A stretch of DNA of 64,000 nt from Myrica gale (GCA_963930655.1 OZ005610.1:19032001-19096000), one strand, 5' to 3'. Numbered from the stretch's first letter, positions 11,926-25,574 are shown. Numbers and translations: made by a program. The notes: generated from the letters alone by a model not told the origin.

Positions 11926-13690
11926 AGCTCCCCATTTTGGACTGAAAAAATTGATGAAAGGAAACTGAGATTATGCCTAGACAAATATACGTACTTTCCT
12001 CCTTTTCCAATGTGGTACAAAATTTAGCTCACACTAACATACCCCTGAAATTGTAATGGAATGTGAAAGTTCTTCATCTCCTTATATTTACACCTATGCT
12101 TCTATTTAAATAATCAAAGCACAACCAGTGAACCTAAAAACCCGCCCGCCTGTCAACAACGGTACCTATCTTCTTGAAAATTAATGTTTTTTATTTGCCC
12201 TCAATGCTCGCTCAAAAGTTGAAATGATAGACTTCTGCTGAACTAATTGTATTTAGAGGTGGACGCGGATTCAATCTTACCACCTCCGAGCAAGTTTTTG
12301 ACTTACAGTTCACGTGCACCATCCAAACCAGGGAAAATTTCTTAGCAAATGTGTACGAATAAAGCAAGAAAATTAGCATGGAATCCAATCGGTCTGGTCT
12401 GGCCATAAAATGATTATGCTCCCATACAATTATGCATGACAAATTGGGTCTAGTCTCCTCTTTGATCCTCATCCAAAATAGTGGCCAACTGAACAAAAAA
12501 GCGACTATTTTGAAGTTCCTTCTCAAACAGTACAACTTTCCTAGTTGAGTCAAGCACATCTCTCCACAGAATGCAGATTAATTCCATGCAGGTTTGTTTT
12601 AGTAACTTCTTACAAGCAAGGACTCCCCTAGCGGCTGCTTGCCCTCAAAAATTGACAGGAACAACTTTAAGATTCAAAAACCCTGGTCCATGTGATAGTT
12701 TTGATGAGGACAGCAAGCGCCATTACTCCACTTTCTGGTCATCTGGATGTTATGGACTTTGATCTAGCTCCTGTTCCAGAAAATCCTACAGTTATTAGAC
12801 CGAAAGATGATTTTAAGAAATGCAAAATGGATTTACTGTCCAGTTGACCTTTCCAGTTTTATTTTAGGCCCTTTCTGGTGTTTGGGAAGGAGAAAAGTTC
12901 TGGAAAGTGATCCAAAGCAACTGAATGATTCCTGTCTAGGAGCAACTTTTCTCTTAGGCTGGCTATGACCTGCCTAATTAGAATCATGTGATTTGGGTAG
13001 TTCAATAGCAGGAAACAAAATGTCGGAAGCACAATGCATGCAATGCAGCATGCACTCCCATTAACACACTCCTGTTCGAGATTCGCATTCAAGGCTTAGG
13101 CATACTGAGGTCGGAGGTTAGAATAAAATTATTTTACATAACTTTCCCTCTAAGATGTCCCGTGTTTCATTCAATGAATGATCATGTTTAGGACAGTTAC
13201 ATGATTATCAGAAGCTCCACAAAACACCCATGGCAAAAGTCCAAGTAATAACCATTCCACCAAAAGCCAGAAAAAAACCTAGTCCTAATGGAGAAAGGTG
13301 CAAGCTCTTGCAATCCAGTTGTTTCAAGCTGATTTTCGTCTAGTTCATCTTGTTCACCACAAAGGTGAGAGAATAGCAACCATTTCAGTTATTTCACTCT
13401 ACCACTAGTAAATAACCTAACCAAATGTTGATCAGTTTTAGATATCATTCCTGGGGAAACATTGATTGTTCTAAGTAATTTATGATCATGCTTCACAAGA
13501 GTAATTGGGGTTTTGTATAGCTTGAGTGTCTTGTGTCGATAGAATAAATTAAATGTCAAATCTAATCTTCACGGAAGTCTGAAGTCGAGGTGTTGTAAAT
13601 ACGTTCAGATTGGGAATTGTAACTCCCATCTCATATACGCTCGAGTCGAAGATGGACTCCCCACCCCTCCAAAAAAAGAAAAACAAGGAA
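11926..13690. other. Non-coding interval downstream of the SUVR gene
   Basis: No recognisable gene or repeat. Short open stretches on both strands (for example 12212-12559 minus and 12571-12762 plus) have no family features I recognise. If the SUVR gene has a further 3' exon or a long 3' untranslated region, it lies here. Confidence 0.4.
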
Positions 13691-13807
13691 TTTAAAAAAC
13701 AACCTTGCCCATAGCCCCCCACCCAAAAATAAAAAGCGGAAAAGAGGGAAAGCTCATTTCTTTGTCTAATAATAGTAAATTCACAAGATAATACAATATC
13801 AACTGAC

Positions 13808-16800
13808 CTTTTTGTTTCCTATCTTGACACAATGGACTTCCACAACAACACGGAAATGCCTTAACTGGATGATCTTGATCCTCAAAGTCAATGCCATAAT
13901 CCTGCAAATGATTTCAAGCAGATAATTATAGCAATGAGAAATCCGCACTGCCAAAGATTAACTTAAATTAGGACTAATTCAAAATCAGCCTCATAGATTG
14001 GTTAAAATAGTTAGCACAACACATACTATTTTGGGTGATTACAATCTGCACTCTCAAACTAACATTCTCTTTTGCCATACATCTATCTTTTTTGTCACGT
14101 GTAACTATATAACTTCCATTTAGTTTCACATTGCACCCACATTCAATAATTGGTATTAAAATGCACAGAAGGACCAATTTTTTTGACATGCTGGAGATGG
14201 CCTTATATTCACGTTGGGTATAGCAACTGGCGCAGTGTAATGCGATAATCTCAAAAAGGAGCATTTCATCAAATGACATTCACCTTCTTTCTCCCATTTC
14301 GAAGATATTTTTCGTCCCATTTTACGTTAAGCTTTTGTAGGTCAAAATATATTGACATTTGGCTGAACAATAGTTGATTCACTAAGTATATGAGTGATTC
14401 TTCATTTGGTTAACAACACATAATTCTGAGTGCACATAGATATCTGTGCAATTGTGTAATAACCCTTGATTGTTATCATTCTGGTGATGCGACTGTGAAA
14501 CACTGCTTATGGCAACCTTCACTCTCCTAAGTGGCAAGGCAAAGATCTCCAAAGACCATTGCATGGAGGAGAATGATTTATGTTAGACCTGCCAGGATGT
14601 TTGAGGAGGACACGGCAATAACATTCTCCATGTACACATCCCAGTTTAGAAGAGGAAGATTGGATTATCTAGACCCTGGAGGCTAAGGGTTCTGCACTGT
14701 GAAATCAGTTATTAGGGATGAGCAACTAAGAAAGAGGCCAAATAAAACTGATACGGACAATGGGGAATGGAGAAAACTGAGGAAGTTCAGAATACAGGAT
14801 AGATTAAAGTTTTGTCTCTGGATAGCCAAATCCAATGCCTTCCCAATGCAGAGCTCCAGTGCAAATGCAGTAACTCAAAAGAACGAAATGTCAAGTGAAC
14901 CTCTTTCTCTAATGAACATTTTCCAATTTTCCTCCCAACGAAACTAGAAAAGGATTGTGAATTTGGCCAACTGAGCTTAAGCAAACTATTTTAGAGACAA
15001 TAAATGCTTCATTTTATACCGGTGCAATCTATTTCTCTAGTCACTGAAAATTAAAATAAAAACTAGACTAAAAAATAAATAAGATTCCATTCACTTATTT
15101 CTAGATCGAATTAATATCCATTTAACATAATATCCCATTAAATTAGCACCCTGGATTACATTCCAATGTAAGATAATTTGTTTTCACTATATATCAAAGC
15201 ATGGGCATTTCATTGGTCTCCAAGGATAAGCACCAAATTAATCAAAGATACCTAGAAAAAAGCTATGGCTACGCTCTTATGAATTCATGATTGGAAATAA
15301 GGACAAATATCATTATGATTTGCTTATTCTAGAGAATTTGGGAACATCAAGAACAAGTGGAGGGCCAAGCTGGAGAAGTATCTTACAAGATTTGGTGAGG
15401 ATGAAGGGAAATCATTATACCCTTAGGAACTAAAAGAGCATCACCTTGATGGTATGGGTGTGTGGAGATAAGAATGGCCGAAAATTTAAGAGCTAAGTGT
15501 CATTGATTTCCTTGATGACACTACAGATAGAACCGCAGTTGCCTAGTATATTTCCATACCCTCAATCGTTATAGAACTTAGGTAGCCCACTATATATGGC
15601 TTACAGTTCTCCAACTCAGCCAACAACAGTTTTTGTTGTATTAACCAGCCCTTCCCTACTAGTCCAAATAAATTCAAGTTACCTCGTGCTAAGTCAACCA
15701 ACAAAGGTGATCCAATTGCCAAATGGAAGTCTGTTGAGGAATAAGCACCTTGTGAGTTTTCTAGTGGGCTCATAATATAACACGTAGGGATACCACTCAA
15801 TCTAAAAGCTTAAGCCCATAGGTTTGGGCTCAATTATGGTATATTAACCACCCACACTTATGACCTCTTTCTAATGTGAGACTCAACCTTTTTACCTTCT
15901 CACACGTGCATATTCAACAAAGTCCTACAGAGATATAGTCGTAAACCCTTGAAAGCAAATGGTGCATATAGAAATACATATCGTTCACTGAAACTACTTT
16001 TATATTTGTCCATCTAGCAACACAATTCCACCTTAGTTTGCAACAAAAAAAATGTATCATTTGATGTTATTCTACAAGGCGATAAAATTTCCTTTTTCAA
16101 TAAGTAAGTAAAATCCAACAGTTTTCAATCAACCAAACATTTTCTGTCTATGCATGTCTTTTTTCATACTAGCACTACACTGAAATTACTTCAGAGTAGC
16201 CTGCTTACCCATGTTAGCTCTTTGAAAGCACCCACTTTCGTGGTAGTAAAAAAGGCAAGCTGCAAACAAGGAAGACAAGCAAGCTTTTTAGCTGTTTGTA
16301 GAAGGGTTACAACCCTCTCTGTAAACCCTCCACTCACAAAAGAAAAAGGAAAAAGAGAAAATAAATCTATAATAGCTGTAAATAAAAGTAACTAGGGAAG
16401 GAAACAAGTATAAATGATGCCACTTGAATACTTACATGATAATAATGATGATCAGGAGTCTCCACTTCAACTGGAATATCACACAAGTTTGCATCAGAGC
16501 ACCTGAAACAATACTTATAGACATTAACTAAGCACACAGGCAATAGGCAATTTAAAAACAAGTAAATATAAACAATGAAGTGCACTGACCATATGGTGAT
16601 GTCCTATTGACTAACATAAGTAACCACAAAGCAGAATAATCTAGTGCCATACTAATCAATGAAACTATAATCAGTCCGCTGTCCTGAGGAGAACTAGTTA
16701 TCCATTAATACTCATCTTTGAAAAAATGAATTGCAGAGTGTTTGATTGAACACCTTTGGATTTAGGCTGCTCACTAAAAACGAAAAAGTTATGGTGCTAA

Positions 16801-19800
16801 ACTATGACATTTGGGGACACAAGTAGTAACAGATAAAGCAGATTTGTATCCCTTAAATAAACATCTTGAATGGGGCAGTGGCTCAAACTTGTGGAATATT
16901 ATGAAGTCATATACCTAATCTGCCTATCATTGATTTAAGCAAGCCACCGATTCTGCTTCAGTGGATTCAAAATATTTGCCCCAGCAAATTCCAATGGGCT
17001 ACCCAATTTCATCGATAAGTAAACTGCCTCGAATAAGCTTCGTTCTTTCGGGATATCAAGCACCATGCATGACTAGTCTATAATGTTTTTACCACAGATT
17101 TTTAAGTGAAAAATCTACTGATGATACAACTCATCTCTGGAAAAATTAGTTCACCATCTTCTGAAGTCAAAATAACTTTGTCATCTCCCTCAATATCCAT
17201 AGCTGGGTTTTGATAAATATCTTCTAAATATTGTCCCTTTCACAGTAACTTACATGCCGCTTCACTCATTGCTACCTACAACGAAAAGGAATTAATGAAC
17301 CAAGTGTTCCCAGCAAACAATTCATCTCATTGCCTTCTATACAAATTATTATCAAATTTTCTTCTTCGGTGTTACTTGTCAAATTCAGAGAGCCAATAAT
17401 TATATTGAGGTATTGTTAGTCCATCAACTCTAGTTTATCTGCCTTGCCCAGAGATACCAATAATTTGTCCATAGACTCAACTGAAGATGACAGCAATTTT
17501 AATGATAGGCACCTCAAGTAAACATCCATAATCATCGCAATAAAGGAATTTGCTCGTCAAAATTGGAAGCCGAGAAGAGAGGAATTCCTGGATTAATAAT
17601 GGAAATAGGAAATTTTAACCCCCTAAGATAAAGACACAAAATAATAGCAATAGATGAAACTGATAAATTGTAGACAAAGTCAGTAATGAAAAAAATGAAA
17701 ACAAAAGCCCTACCTGTGGTTGATAAACCTTGCAACATTTCCATGACATGTTGCATCCAGACAAAGTGCCTCCTCATCCCTTAAAAATCCTTCTGAGCCC
17801 CAATCTGCATCCAGAAGTACTGGGTATGTATGTCTCTCATTGCCACTGCCTTGTAGATTCCGCTCATATAGCTCCATGTTGGTTAGTACTTCCCCAACGT
17901 ATTCACAAACAAAAGCTCCCTTAGGCAAGTCCTCAAGTGTTCTAACTCCCCATCCCTTTCCTTCAGGAGTCAAAAACACCTGAAGCATAAAGTACAAGGA
18001 AAATTTACAAGTCAGAAAGAATAAAAAAATAAATGCTGCATTATGAATATATAGAGATTACAACACTTTGTTATTGCTGTTATTGTTGTTTTTTTCCTTT
18101 GTTAATGTTATTAAAAATAAAAGGAAAGAATCTCTTTGGGTCCCCAAACTACAGGGCCAATATCAAATAGAAGTCCAAACTATGGGTGCTTTTGCGGTAA
18201 AAATTTCACAAAATATTTCACCAACTCCCAATAAAATACTACAATATAATCTCTCTCTCCCATAAAAAATTATATAAAATATAAAAAATGACCTCTCTCT
18301 TCACTTTTTCACTAAACCCAATACCAAAAATTTTACAACACAAACATAACCTACAAAATGTAACACATTGAGCTCTCAAATTAGCATATTGGAGACCATG
18401 CTCCTTCTGCTAACGTCTCTTGCCCCATGAGGCTTTCTTTTCTTCATCTAATGGAGAAATCTTAATCAAGCTGCGTGTGTACATTTTGCAATTTTGTAGT
18501 TTGAGGCTGTCTTGCGGTAAGTTTGGTAGTGTAAACCTTTTTTTTACATTGGCCCCATAGTTTAGGGACAGTGATTTTTCCCCCAAGCATAAATTACCAC
18601 TAGATTTATATGACATAACAATAGGATGTTATAGCGAAGAAAAAAAAACAATAGGATGTTATAAACTAGTCATGAGAATGAAAACCAAACAATAGGGTTT
18701 TTCAGCAGAAAAACTTGTAACGAGAATGAAAAACCAAACAATAGGTTTTTTCAGCGGAAAAAATTTACACGAGTGCAAAAGAATACATGGTAAGATACAA
18801 AAGACTTCGTTAAATCAATTTTGTTAAAATGATTAGAAAGTATTGCCCTCAAGTCAAAATGTTGTCTTGAAACATTTCTAGTTTGACTTGGCTTCCACTT
18901 AATAGAAAACATAATTAATCAGTTAACTCATTAATAATTGTAAATCAAGGAATTTTCAAGGTAAGAAATTCAAGGAATCTCACCTGCAACTTGCAGGTTA
19001 TACCTCGCTGTACTGTTCGGTTTCCACAGTGCATGTCACATTTTCTCCAGCATTCTTTGATGAACTTTCTAACCAAATGGCCCTTGTACTGTTCAGGCAT
19101 GGACTTATTCTTAGTCCTCTCCTGTGGACAGTCTTGACAAAACACTAAATTGTGCTCTTGAGGTTCTTGCCGCATAGACATACAACTGCTCAGAAATTCT
19201 TCTTTCAGCAGGCCGTGAGGAGTGTACGCGAATTCTCCACCAGTTTCACGAGCACATACACATGGAATTGATGATAAAAGACAGTCTCCAGAACAACCTG
19301 AACAGCAATCCTCATCCACAATCCGAGCCAGTGAAATATTTACATTGCCACTCTGATAGATAATATTATGGGGAATATAATTGAATTCTGGGAGACACTC
19401 ATTGCCTATTTCATAGACCAATGGTATTCTCACTTTTCCTGATCCTTTTGAAATGTCAAGAATCTCACGGAAGGGCCTCTTTTCACCATGAACAAAATCA
19501 CTTGAATTTGTGTGCCCAGAACAGTCTGAACCTTTTTGACTTGAATCTGCTGCAAAATTATGTATCTCAAAAGCTCTCTTCTTTCGTCCTACAACATGTA
19601 AGGCATCACCAACATCTACACCAAATTTCGATGAAGAGTTAACAACAACAGATCTATCAGGAGCATCAGTACGCAGCTTCAAGTAACTTTCACACAAATC
19701 TTTCAACAACTTCCTCATATCAAATTGGGGCCCAACAATTTTGTAAGATCTGAAATATTTTTTCTCCATATATCTCAGAACATCATCCAATTTTGGAATA

Positions 19801-21810
19801 TAAAAATTCAGTTGTCTGAGTGCAGAGTCACAGTTCAATGAAATTGTCACCTCTCCCAGGGGTGAAGAATCAATATTAAAATAAGTCACCAGGCTCGTAT
19901 TGTCCTGGGATGCTGAGCTGCCATCTTTGTTGCACAGATGCAGACCACGAGATGCTAGACCCTTGACAGAATGATTTCCAGGGGGATTATTTGACAACCT
20001 CGGAAGCTCTAAAAAAGACAAATCCAGAAGGTGAGAAATTAGAAAATCTCACTTATTATAACTTTGAAACTCTTAAAAGGTAGGGACCAATCAAATATTG
20101 GAGTGCTTTGGTAGTCATTCAAGATGCAATTTCCCATCTTCAAAGTCTAGTGCCCTCGTGATAAGAGTAACAAAGAAGCAACATATAGAAAACCGTGCCA
20201 CAAAAAAAAATACCGTAAGTTACATCTAAAAATTCTGATGCAACTCACATGGTCCACTTCCAACAGAATAAGTAAGAAGCAACAGATTGCGATCCCTCAA
20301 GAAAGGACATGGGACAAGTCACCAGATATAGGAAGCAGAAAATAATCAAAGATGAATACTTTCTATTCAGCTGTTGTTAGGTCACAAGTACACATGAAAT
20401 TCAGGTACTAGAAACCCTTCCAGTCAATAAAGACAAAATAGTTGCCGCCAGACAAATCTCCTGACTCAGCCCAGCCTGGTCGCAGTATTCAACTGGAAAT
20501 TCAAAAGGCGAAACTCTCAGTTAACAACCAGTGACATTAGGGCAGACTGAAGCTATATTGACTAAGGCTATCCCTCTTCCAGGCTCAAACCCCACTAATT
20601 TCCACCAAGATAATATTACTCCTCTGCTGGACTTTCGCAGATGCAAAGCATATAGCACTCTTTAGGCCTTATATTCTACTTCTCAGTCTCCAAATGCTTC
20701 TGTTTCTTTGCAAAAAGGGGAAAAAAAGAACATAAGACATAAAGCTTGGCACTTATATGCAGTAGAAAGAGATCATTACCTGGAGGAAGAATTGTACTAG
20801 GTTCTGGAAGAGAGTCATCACAGAATTGATCAGTTTCTGGAATCAAAATCTTGTCTTGATGATTAGTTTGCACATTTCCTCTTCTGACACGAGCAGAGCT
20901 AGTTCGATGCATTGGCCTTTTAGTACCCATGACAGACAAAGCTTTCTCAGAAGTTGAGTTTTTATCTCCAGCGACCACTTGAGATGAAATGGGGTCCTTC
21001 GCTTTGCCCATGAAATGATTGTGAGGCAGTTGAGGATCACCTACAGAACATGGTTTAGATAGCTCCATGATACCCTGTCCTGAAGTTTTGAGAGCAATCT
21101 TTTCTACAGCTAACATGTGGCTTGAGTTATCAGTCATAGATGAAACCCGATCTTTCTGTTCTTCCAAATGCCGTCTTTGTGTTGATCTTTTGAGCCCTTC
21201 AATGGGTTGCATAGCATCTTTTCTATTTTCCTTCAGCTCAAAATATGCATCTAGAAGCGTCCGATAATTGTCTTCTTCAATGAGTTCCCACTTCTCGTCA
21301 TACACTTTTAACAGCCGCTTCAGCACAGGTTTTACAAGGATGGATTCCCTCCGTCCGGATGACCGAATGGACGGCTGGAGATCTTTTGAGCCCTTCAATG
21401 GGTTGCATAGCATCTTTTCTATTTTCCTTCAGCTCAAAATATGCATCTAGAAGCGTCCGATAATTGTCTTCTTCAATGAGTTCACACTTCTCGTCATACA
21501 CTTTTAACAGCCGCTTCAGCACAGGTTTTACGAGGATGGATTCCCTCCGTCCGGATGACCGATTCGGTCATCCAAGGGTCAGCAACCAGGGGCAGCCCTG
21601 TTTGGGCAGGTATGGGTCTCGGGCGGGACCCACACTCCTCCTTGTTTCTGACCCTTGGATGACCGAATGGATGGCTTCCCGCCGTCCATTCGGTCATCCG
21701 GATGGATTCCCTTCGGAGGGAATCCATTCTCCAGGTTTTACCTCTTCATCGGGGATTCCTAAAGCCCTCGTTGCTCTGTAGGCCTTAAGAACTCTTGGAT
21801 GGGGAGCCAT
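13808..21810 (-). CDS. SUVR4-like: SUVR4-type histone H3K9 methyltransferase (WIYLD, pre-SET, SET, post-SET), first exon damaged
   Basis: A multi-exon gene with consistent GT-AG junctions. Exon 1 begins MAPHPRVLKAYRATRALG at 21810 and runs to 20780 through a damaged WIYLD region. Exon 2 (20008-18984) carries the pre-SET cysteines (DCCSGCSGDC, CVCARETGGEFAY) and ends CGNRTVQRGITCKLQ. Exon 3 (17979-17714) is the first half of SET: GKGWGVRTLEDLPKGAFVCE and GNVARFINHR. Exon 4 (16502-16436) gives CSDANLCDIPVEVETPDHHY. Exon 5 (16259-16209) gives LAFFTTTKVGAFKELTW. Exon 6 starts at 13901 with DYGIDFEDQDHPVKAF and the post-SET CCCGSPLC. Phases agree at every junction. Exon 6 either ends at a donor at 13807 or reads on to a stop at 13692. 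In Arabidopsis, SUVR4 uses WIYLD to bind ubiquitin and adds methyl groups at H3K9 on transposons. The SET core looks intact. The N-terminal reading frame is broken in the DNA unless splicing removes the insertion. Confidence 0.88.
18125..18590. repeat. Inverted-repeat element in a SUVR intron
   Basis: GGTCCCCAAACTACAGGGCC at 18138 is matched in inverted form by GGCCCCATAGTTTAGGGAC at about 18551. The arms flank about 400 bases of AT-rich DNA. This looks like a non-autonomous terminal-inverted-repeat transposon within the intron between exons 2 and 3. Target duplications were not identified. Confidence 0.5.
18640..18775. repeat. Short tandem duplications in a SUVR intron
   Basis: ACAATAGGATGTTATA occurs twice just before a roughly 60-bp near-duplicate containing GAATGAAAACCAAACAATAGG and TTTTTCAGC. 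No coding content. Confidence 0.6.
21184..21335 (-). repeat. WIYLD-exon duplicate B (retains reading frame into the rest of the exon)
   Basis: A 152-bp unit coding for VKPVLKRLLKVYDEKWELIE through the start of the linker. Its twin is at 21380-21531, so the units are 196 bp apart. Since 196 is not a multiple of three, the frame shifts between the two. This copy keeps tryptophan in DEKWELIEED and is continuous with the downstream part of the exon. Confidence 0.85.
21380..21531 (-). repeat. WIYLD-exon duplicate A (Trp to Cys, frame lost downstream)
   Basis: A near-identical 152-bp duplicate of 21184-21335. It differs at the conserved tryptophan (DEKCELIEED). Reading on from it enters copy B in the wrong frame and stops. 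Confidence 0.85.
21532..21732. mobile_element. 201-bp inverted-repeat MITE in the SUVR first exon, 9-bp target duplication
   Basis: The element is bounded by AGGTTTTAC at 21523-21531 and 21733-21741, a perfect 9-bp direct repeat. Its ends are inverted: GAGGATGGATTCCCTCCG at the left against GGAGAATGGATTCCCTCCG read from the right. Internally GGTCATCCAAGGGTCAG is inverted as CTGACCCTTGGATGACC. A 9-bp duplication suits a Mutator-like origin. A 43-bp remnant of the same element (21336-21378) separates the two exon duplicates, after another AGGTTTTAC at 21327. No coding capacity. Confidence 0.75.
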
Positions 21811-22321
21811 AACCAACCCAAAAGTAATGGAGAATGAGTCTATCAAACAGTTGTATGTCTCACCGGGAAACCTTTACCTGCATATTCATTATCCAAGGCT
21901 TCTTAAAAACATTGCATAAACCTGAGAGGTGGTTGCATTGTTTCAAATCAAATTCAATGGCATTGTCTACAGTCGAACTGGACTCAGTCAAATGATACCA
22001 ATGATTGGAACACATATTTACACATACATCTACAACATATCTCGCATACATAGAGATGTCGTCTATTGTATGTACATATATACTACAGACCAAGGCTACA
22101 AAATGGCCTAAAGAGGACAAAGAATTTAGTTTATAGGAGGCAAAAAAAATAAAATAAGAGAAGCCATATGTATATAACAAAAAAAACAAAAAACAATAGA
22201 AAGATACATAATAGAATCTTTATGGTACTTCTCCTGCCAAGAAAAAAACAATATCATACTTCTTCCAGGAAAAGATAAGAGACTGACATTCCACTGAATA
22301 TGTATATTGCCATAAGAATTG

Positions 22322-22444
22322 CCAAGAGTTCTGAAGGCCTACAGAGCAACGAGGGCTTTAGGAATCCCTGATGAAGAGGTAAAACCTGTGCTGAAGCGGC
22401 TGTTAAAAGTGTATGACGAGAAGTGGAAACTCATTGAAGAAGAC
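22322..22444 (+). pseudogene. Inverted copy of the SUVR first-exon sequence (empty site)
   Basis: On the plus strand, opposite to the gene, a 123-bp stretch encodes PRVLKAYRATRALGIPDEEV and then KPVLKRLLKVYDEKWKLIEED, matching the first exon without the insertion. The site that is duplicated around the MITE is present here once (GTAAAACCT, 22379-22387). It ends abruptly after EED and is not a gene in itself. Confidence 0.85.
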
Positions 22445-23735
22445 ACCGTGAATATTTGGAAGTTACAAATTCAACAGCAAGAGATTTACTAGCATGACAG
22501 GATACAATATTCACACAAATTTCCACTTCATTTGTAATGTCGCACTAGACTACTATTATTGCCCATAAACCCATGCTATTTTTTTCACAAATTAACTTTT
22601 TTCTTAAAATCTTCCAATCTTTTTTTATTCATATCAACGTTTAAAAAAGTGTAGTCAACTTCGTCATATCGTCCATAGAATTATTAAAATTCATAAATTT
22701 ACACGTTTTAATCAGATCCTATAACTGAAATGAGTGAAAAATGAGCTAAGAAACAAAGATTTGGCACTTGTTTCTTATTAAAAGACGCATAGCTAAATTT
22801 TGATATTTGAAGGTGCAATATGACGAAACTAATAGTTTAGACCTCAACAGACAATGACCTCGTAGTTTAGGAGTGTAAAGGTAAAATTTTCCCTAAATAA
22901 TAATAACTTGACATTAAAAATAGAGATAATAATTAATGGCGATAGAATATAATTTTCCAAGCAACTACACATAAAAATAATCTCTCCTTCATCCAGAAAA
23001 ATTTCAGGATGTTAAGTATGATGTGAATATTTAAGTAATATTTGAGCTTTATCGACACGCGCACAGAAGATGTTGACTTGTAGTGATGTGTGTAAAAAAG
23101 ATAATAATGAGTTGTATTGATATTCGTGTAGGAGTAATATTGAGATTGTAACGAAGAAAATTTGATGCAAATTCTAGAAAAATCCAAGAAACAAACAGGC
23201 CCTATGTTTAAAAATAATGACTTCCTCGAAGTCTCCGCCTTCTTTTCCAAAGATTTATCTGGAACCAAACGAGAGCCCAAAGTTAGAGACCTGATATAAC
23301 GCAACAGACAGCAAAGCAGAGAAGGCAACAAAACCCAGTCCGTATAAAAGTTAGTTCAAGGAATCAAGATAACCACTTCCATGCAATCTTCCACTTCTTT
23401 TCGAAAGATATTTCTCACAGACAAGAAACTGAAATAGTCGGAAGTATTTTTATTTTATTTTTCCTATAGAAATATGAGAAACGATGCTCATGACCCGGGA
23501 ACCTAAAAGAGAGAGAGCTCTGAGCTTTATCTGTCCAATAAAAAACCTAGAAGACACACTCGGCGAAATTCGGTCAGAATTCTGAGGCCAGGAAAGATTT
23601 TGACGGATCGTTCTCTCATTCTTTTCGTTAGCCAAGAAAAGAGAAAAAGAACAAGAACAAAATCAATGACTGACCTCGGAGTTTCATTAAACTGGGTTTC
23701 AATCTTTCAAACTCATTGCTCAACAATCCTGAACC
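22445..23735. other. 5' flank of the SUVR gene
   Basis: No open reading frame of note. The minus strand between about 23690 and 23280 has the look of a 5' leader with an exon-intron edge (an acceptor-like CAG before GTCTCTAAC near 23293), followed downstream by AT-rich sequence. The promoter probably lies here or under the solo LTR, but no TATA element stands out. Confidence 0.3.
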
Positions 23736-25574
23736 CTTTTTGTCATGCCCCGAACGCTAGCTAAACGAGGCTAATGACAGCCGCGAGCATTCCCGGCATG
23801 GGACGCTCAAGCGTACTTACTACTATACTTGCAGCGGAAATGACATTGATGCTTCAATGTTAAAAAGAAGCCTTATGATGCTAGCGTATAACGTACATAA
23901 GAACATACTTTCCATCGATAATTTAAGGTAGTTAAACATATTCTCAAAATATCAACCAGTTTAAAACATTAACTTACTAAGCCAAATGAAACTCATGACC
24001 ACCACATCACGGTGGCTCATGCCGGCTTTTACAAAAATTTAGCTAAATCTTCTCTAACGTTAGCAAACAAGAGAAACATTTCATCAACCCTTCCCCTAGG
24101 GTGTTCAAGGTCCTCTTCTTAAGATTCCACCCCTGTAACATCATCTGGAATGATACAATTTAAAACTGTGAGTCGAAAGACTCAGTAAGGAATTATAGCT
24201 AAAAACATGGGTTTGAAATCGTAAGCATGCACTTGAACTTGAAATCATAGTCATGTAAACATAATGCGATGCATGCCTGATTATGAATCGTGATGTAAAC
24301 GTCCTTCGGTATGGATGCGATGCATGCCTGATTATGAATCGTGATGTAAATAATCTCTCCTTCACGTAAACGTCCTTCGGTATGGATGCACCTTCTTGAC
24401 TTGGTACGGTACCGACCGACTTGGGTTCAATAACTAACTTGTCATAAAAACTTATCATAAGGTAGCATAAAAATGGTACTTTCATTTGCATAGGATCTCT
24501 CCTTTCTCATGAGGACAATGAATGCAAATGATCATGATGCATTCATGTCGTGCTAGGTAATGTCATGCTTGATATGATTATTCATAAACATTCTTCATGC
24601 AGTGTATCATTCCAGTTTTGTAAAGAGTAAGTTGCTACTTACTATTTTCACTTACCTTCGCTTGCTTGAGTTTCGAACGTCTCGTTACCTACAATGAATC
24701 GTACTATTGTTATTTATAGGTTTACTAAACGTATAGAGCAATCAATACATACAATCATCCAAGGTATGACTTAAAATCTTTCCATGTCCTAGGCCTTCAA
24801 TCTAGGATCCACTCAATATCAAGAGATAACTACAAATGCATCAAAACACACTCCCAATTCTATCCTTGGAATCTGCAGAGGTTAATTCCAGCAACAACAA
24901 TGATCTTCTCAACCTTCCAAACCTCCAACAACCAAAACCTAGTCTCTTCATGTCACAACCAACATCCAAGACTAATTTAACATCTCATAACAACAACCAT
25001 TCTCTCACATTCTTCCTACTTTTACAACTCTAATCCCAAGTTTACAACAAAACCATGATTCCATCTTCATCAAGTAAAACTATTGCATTTACCCATTTCT
25101 TTTGGGCTTTTTATCAAACACCTAGGGTGTAGCATTTCTTCTCTTGAAAATCTTTCAGATCTGACCATATATTAAACACTTAGGGCTTGGTGATTCTCAA
25201 CAAGAAAATCATGCATACAACCTAATACATCAAACCAATAGATTCGGCCATTCCTGCACAAACAAGTCTCAATCCTCTTTTAGCCCTTTTTTCAAACACC
25301 TAGGGTGCAACAATGGTTCTCTTGAACCATTTTCCAGATCTGACCACACCTCTCCATGGTTCCATACAAGATCCACACTACTTCTTACAGAAAACATGTA
25401 GACAACATGTACGCAAGAAGAAAACAACCGAATACACAACAAGCTATCATCCAAGAAAAATGTGAGAGAAAAGAGGCAATAACAACTCACTACCAAGCCA
25501 CAACCAACCCACAAGAGAAAACAAGAAGAAAATAGAGGGAGAGAGTAGGGTTTCGGCCAGCAAGGATTTTACCT

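Noticed and set aside
12212..12762. Two open frames downstream of the SUVR gene
   Set aside because: No motif recognised on either strand; I could not join either to the SUVR reading frame with confidence.
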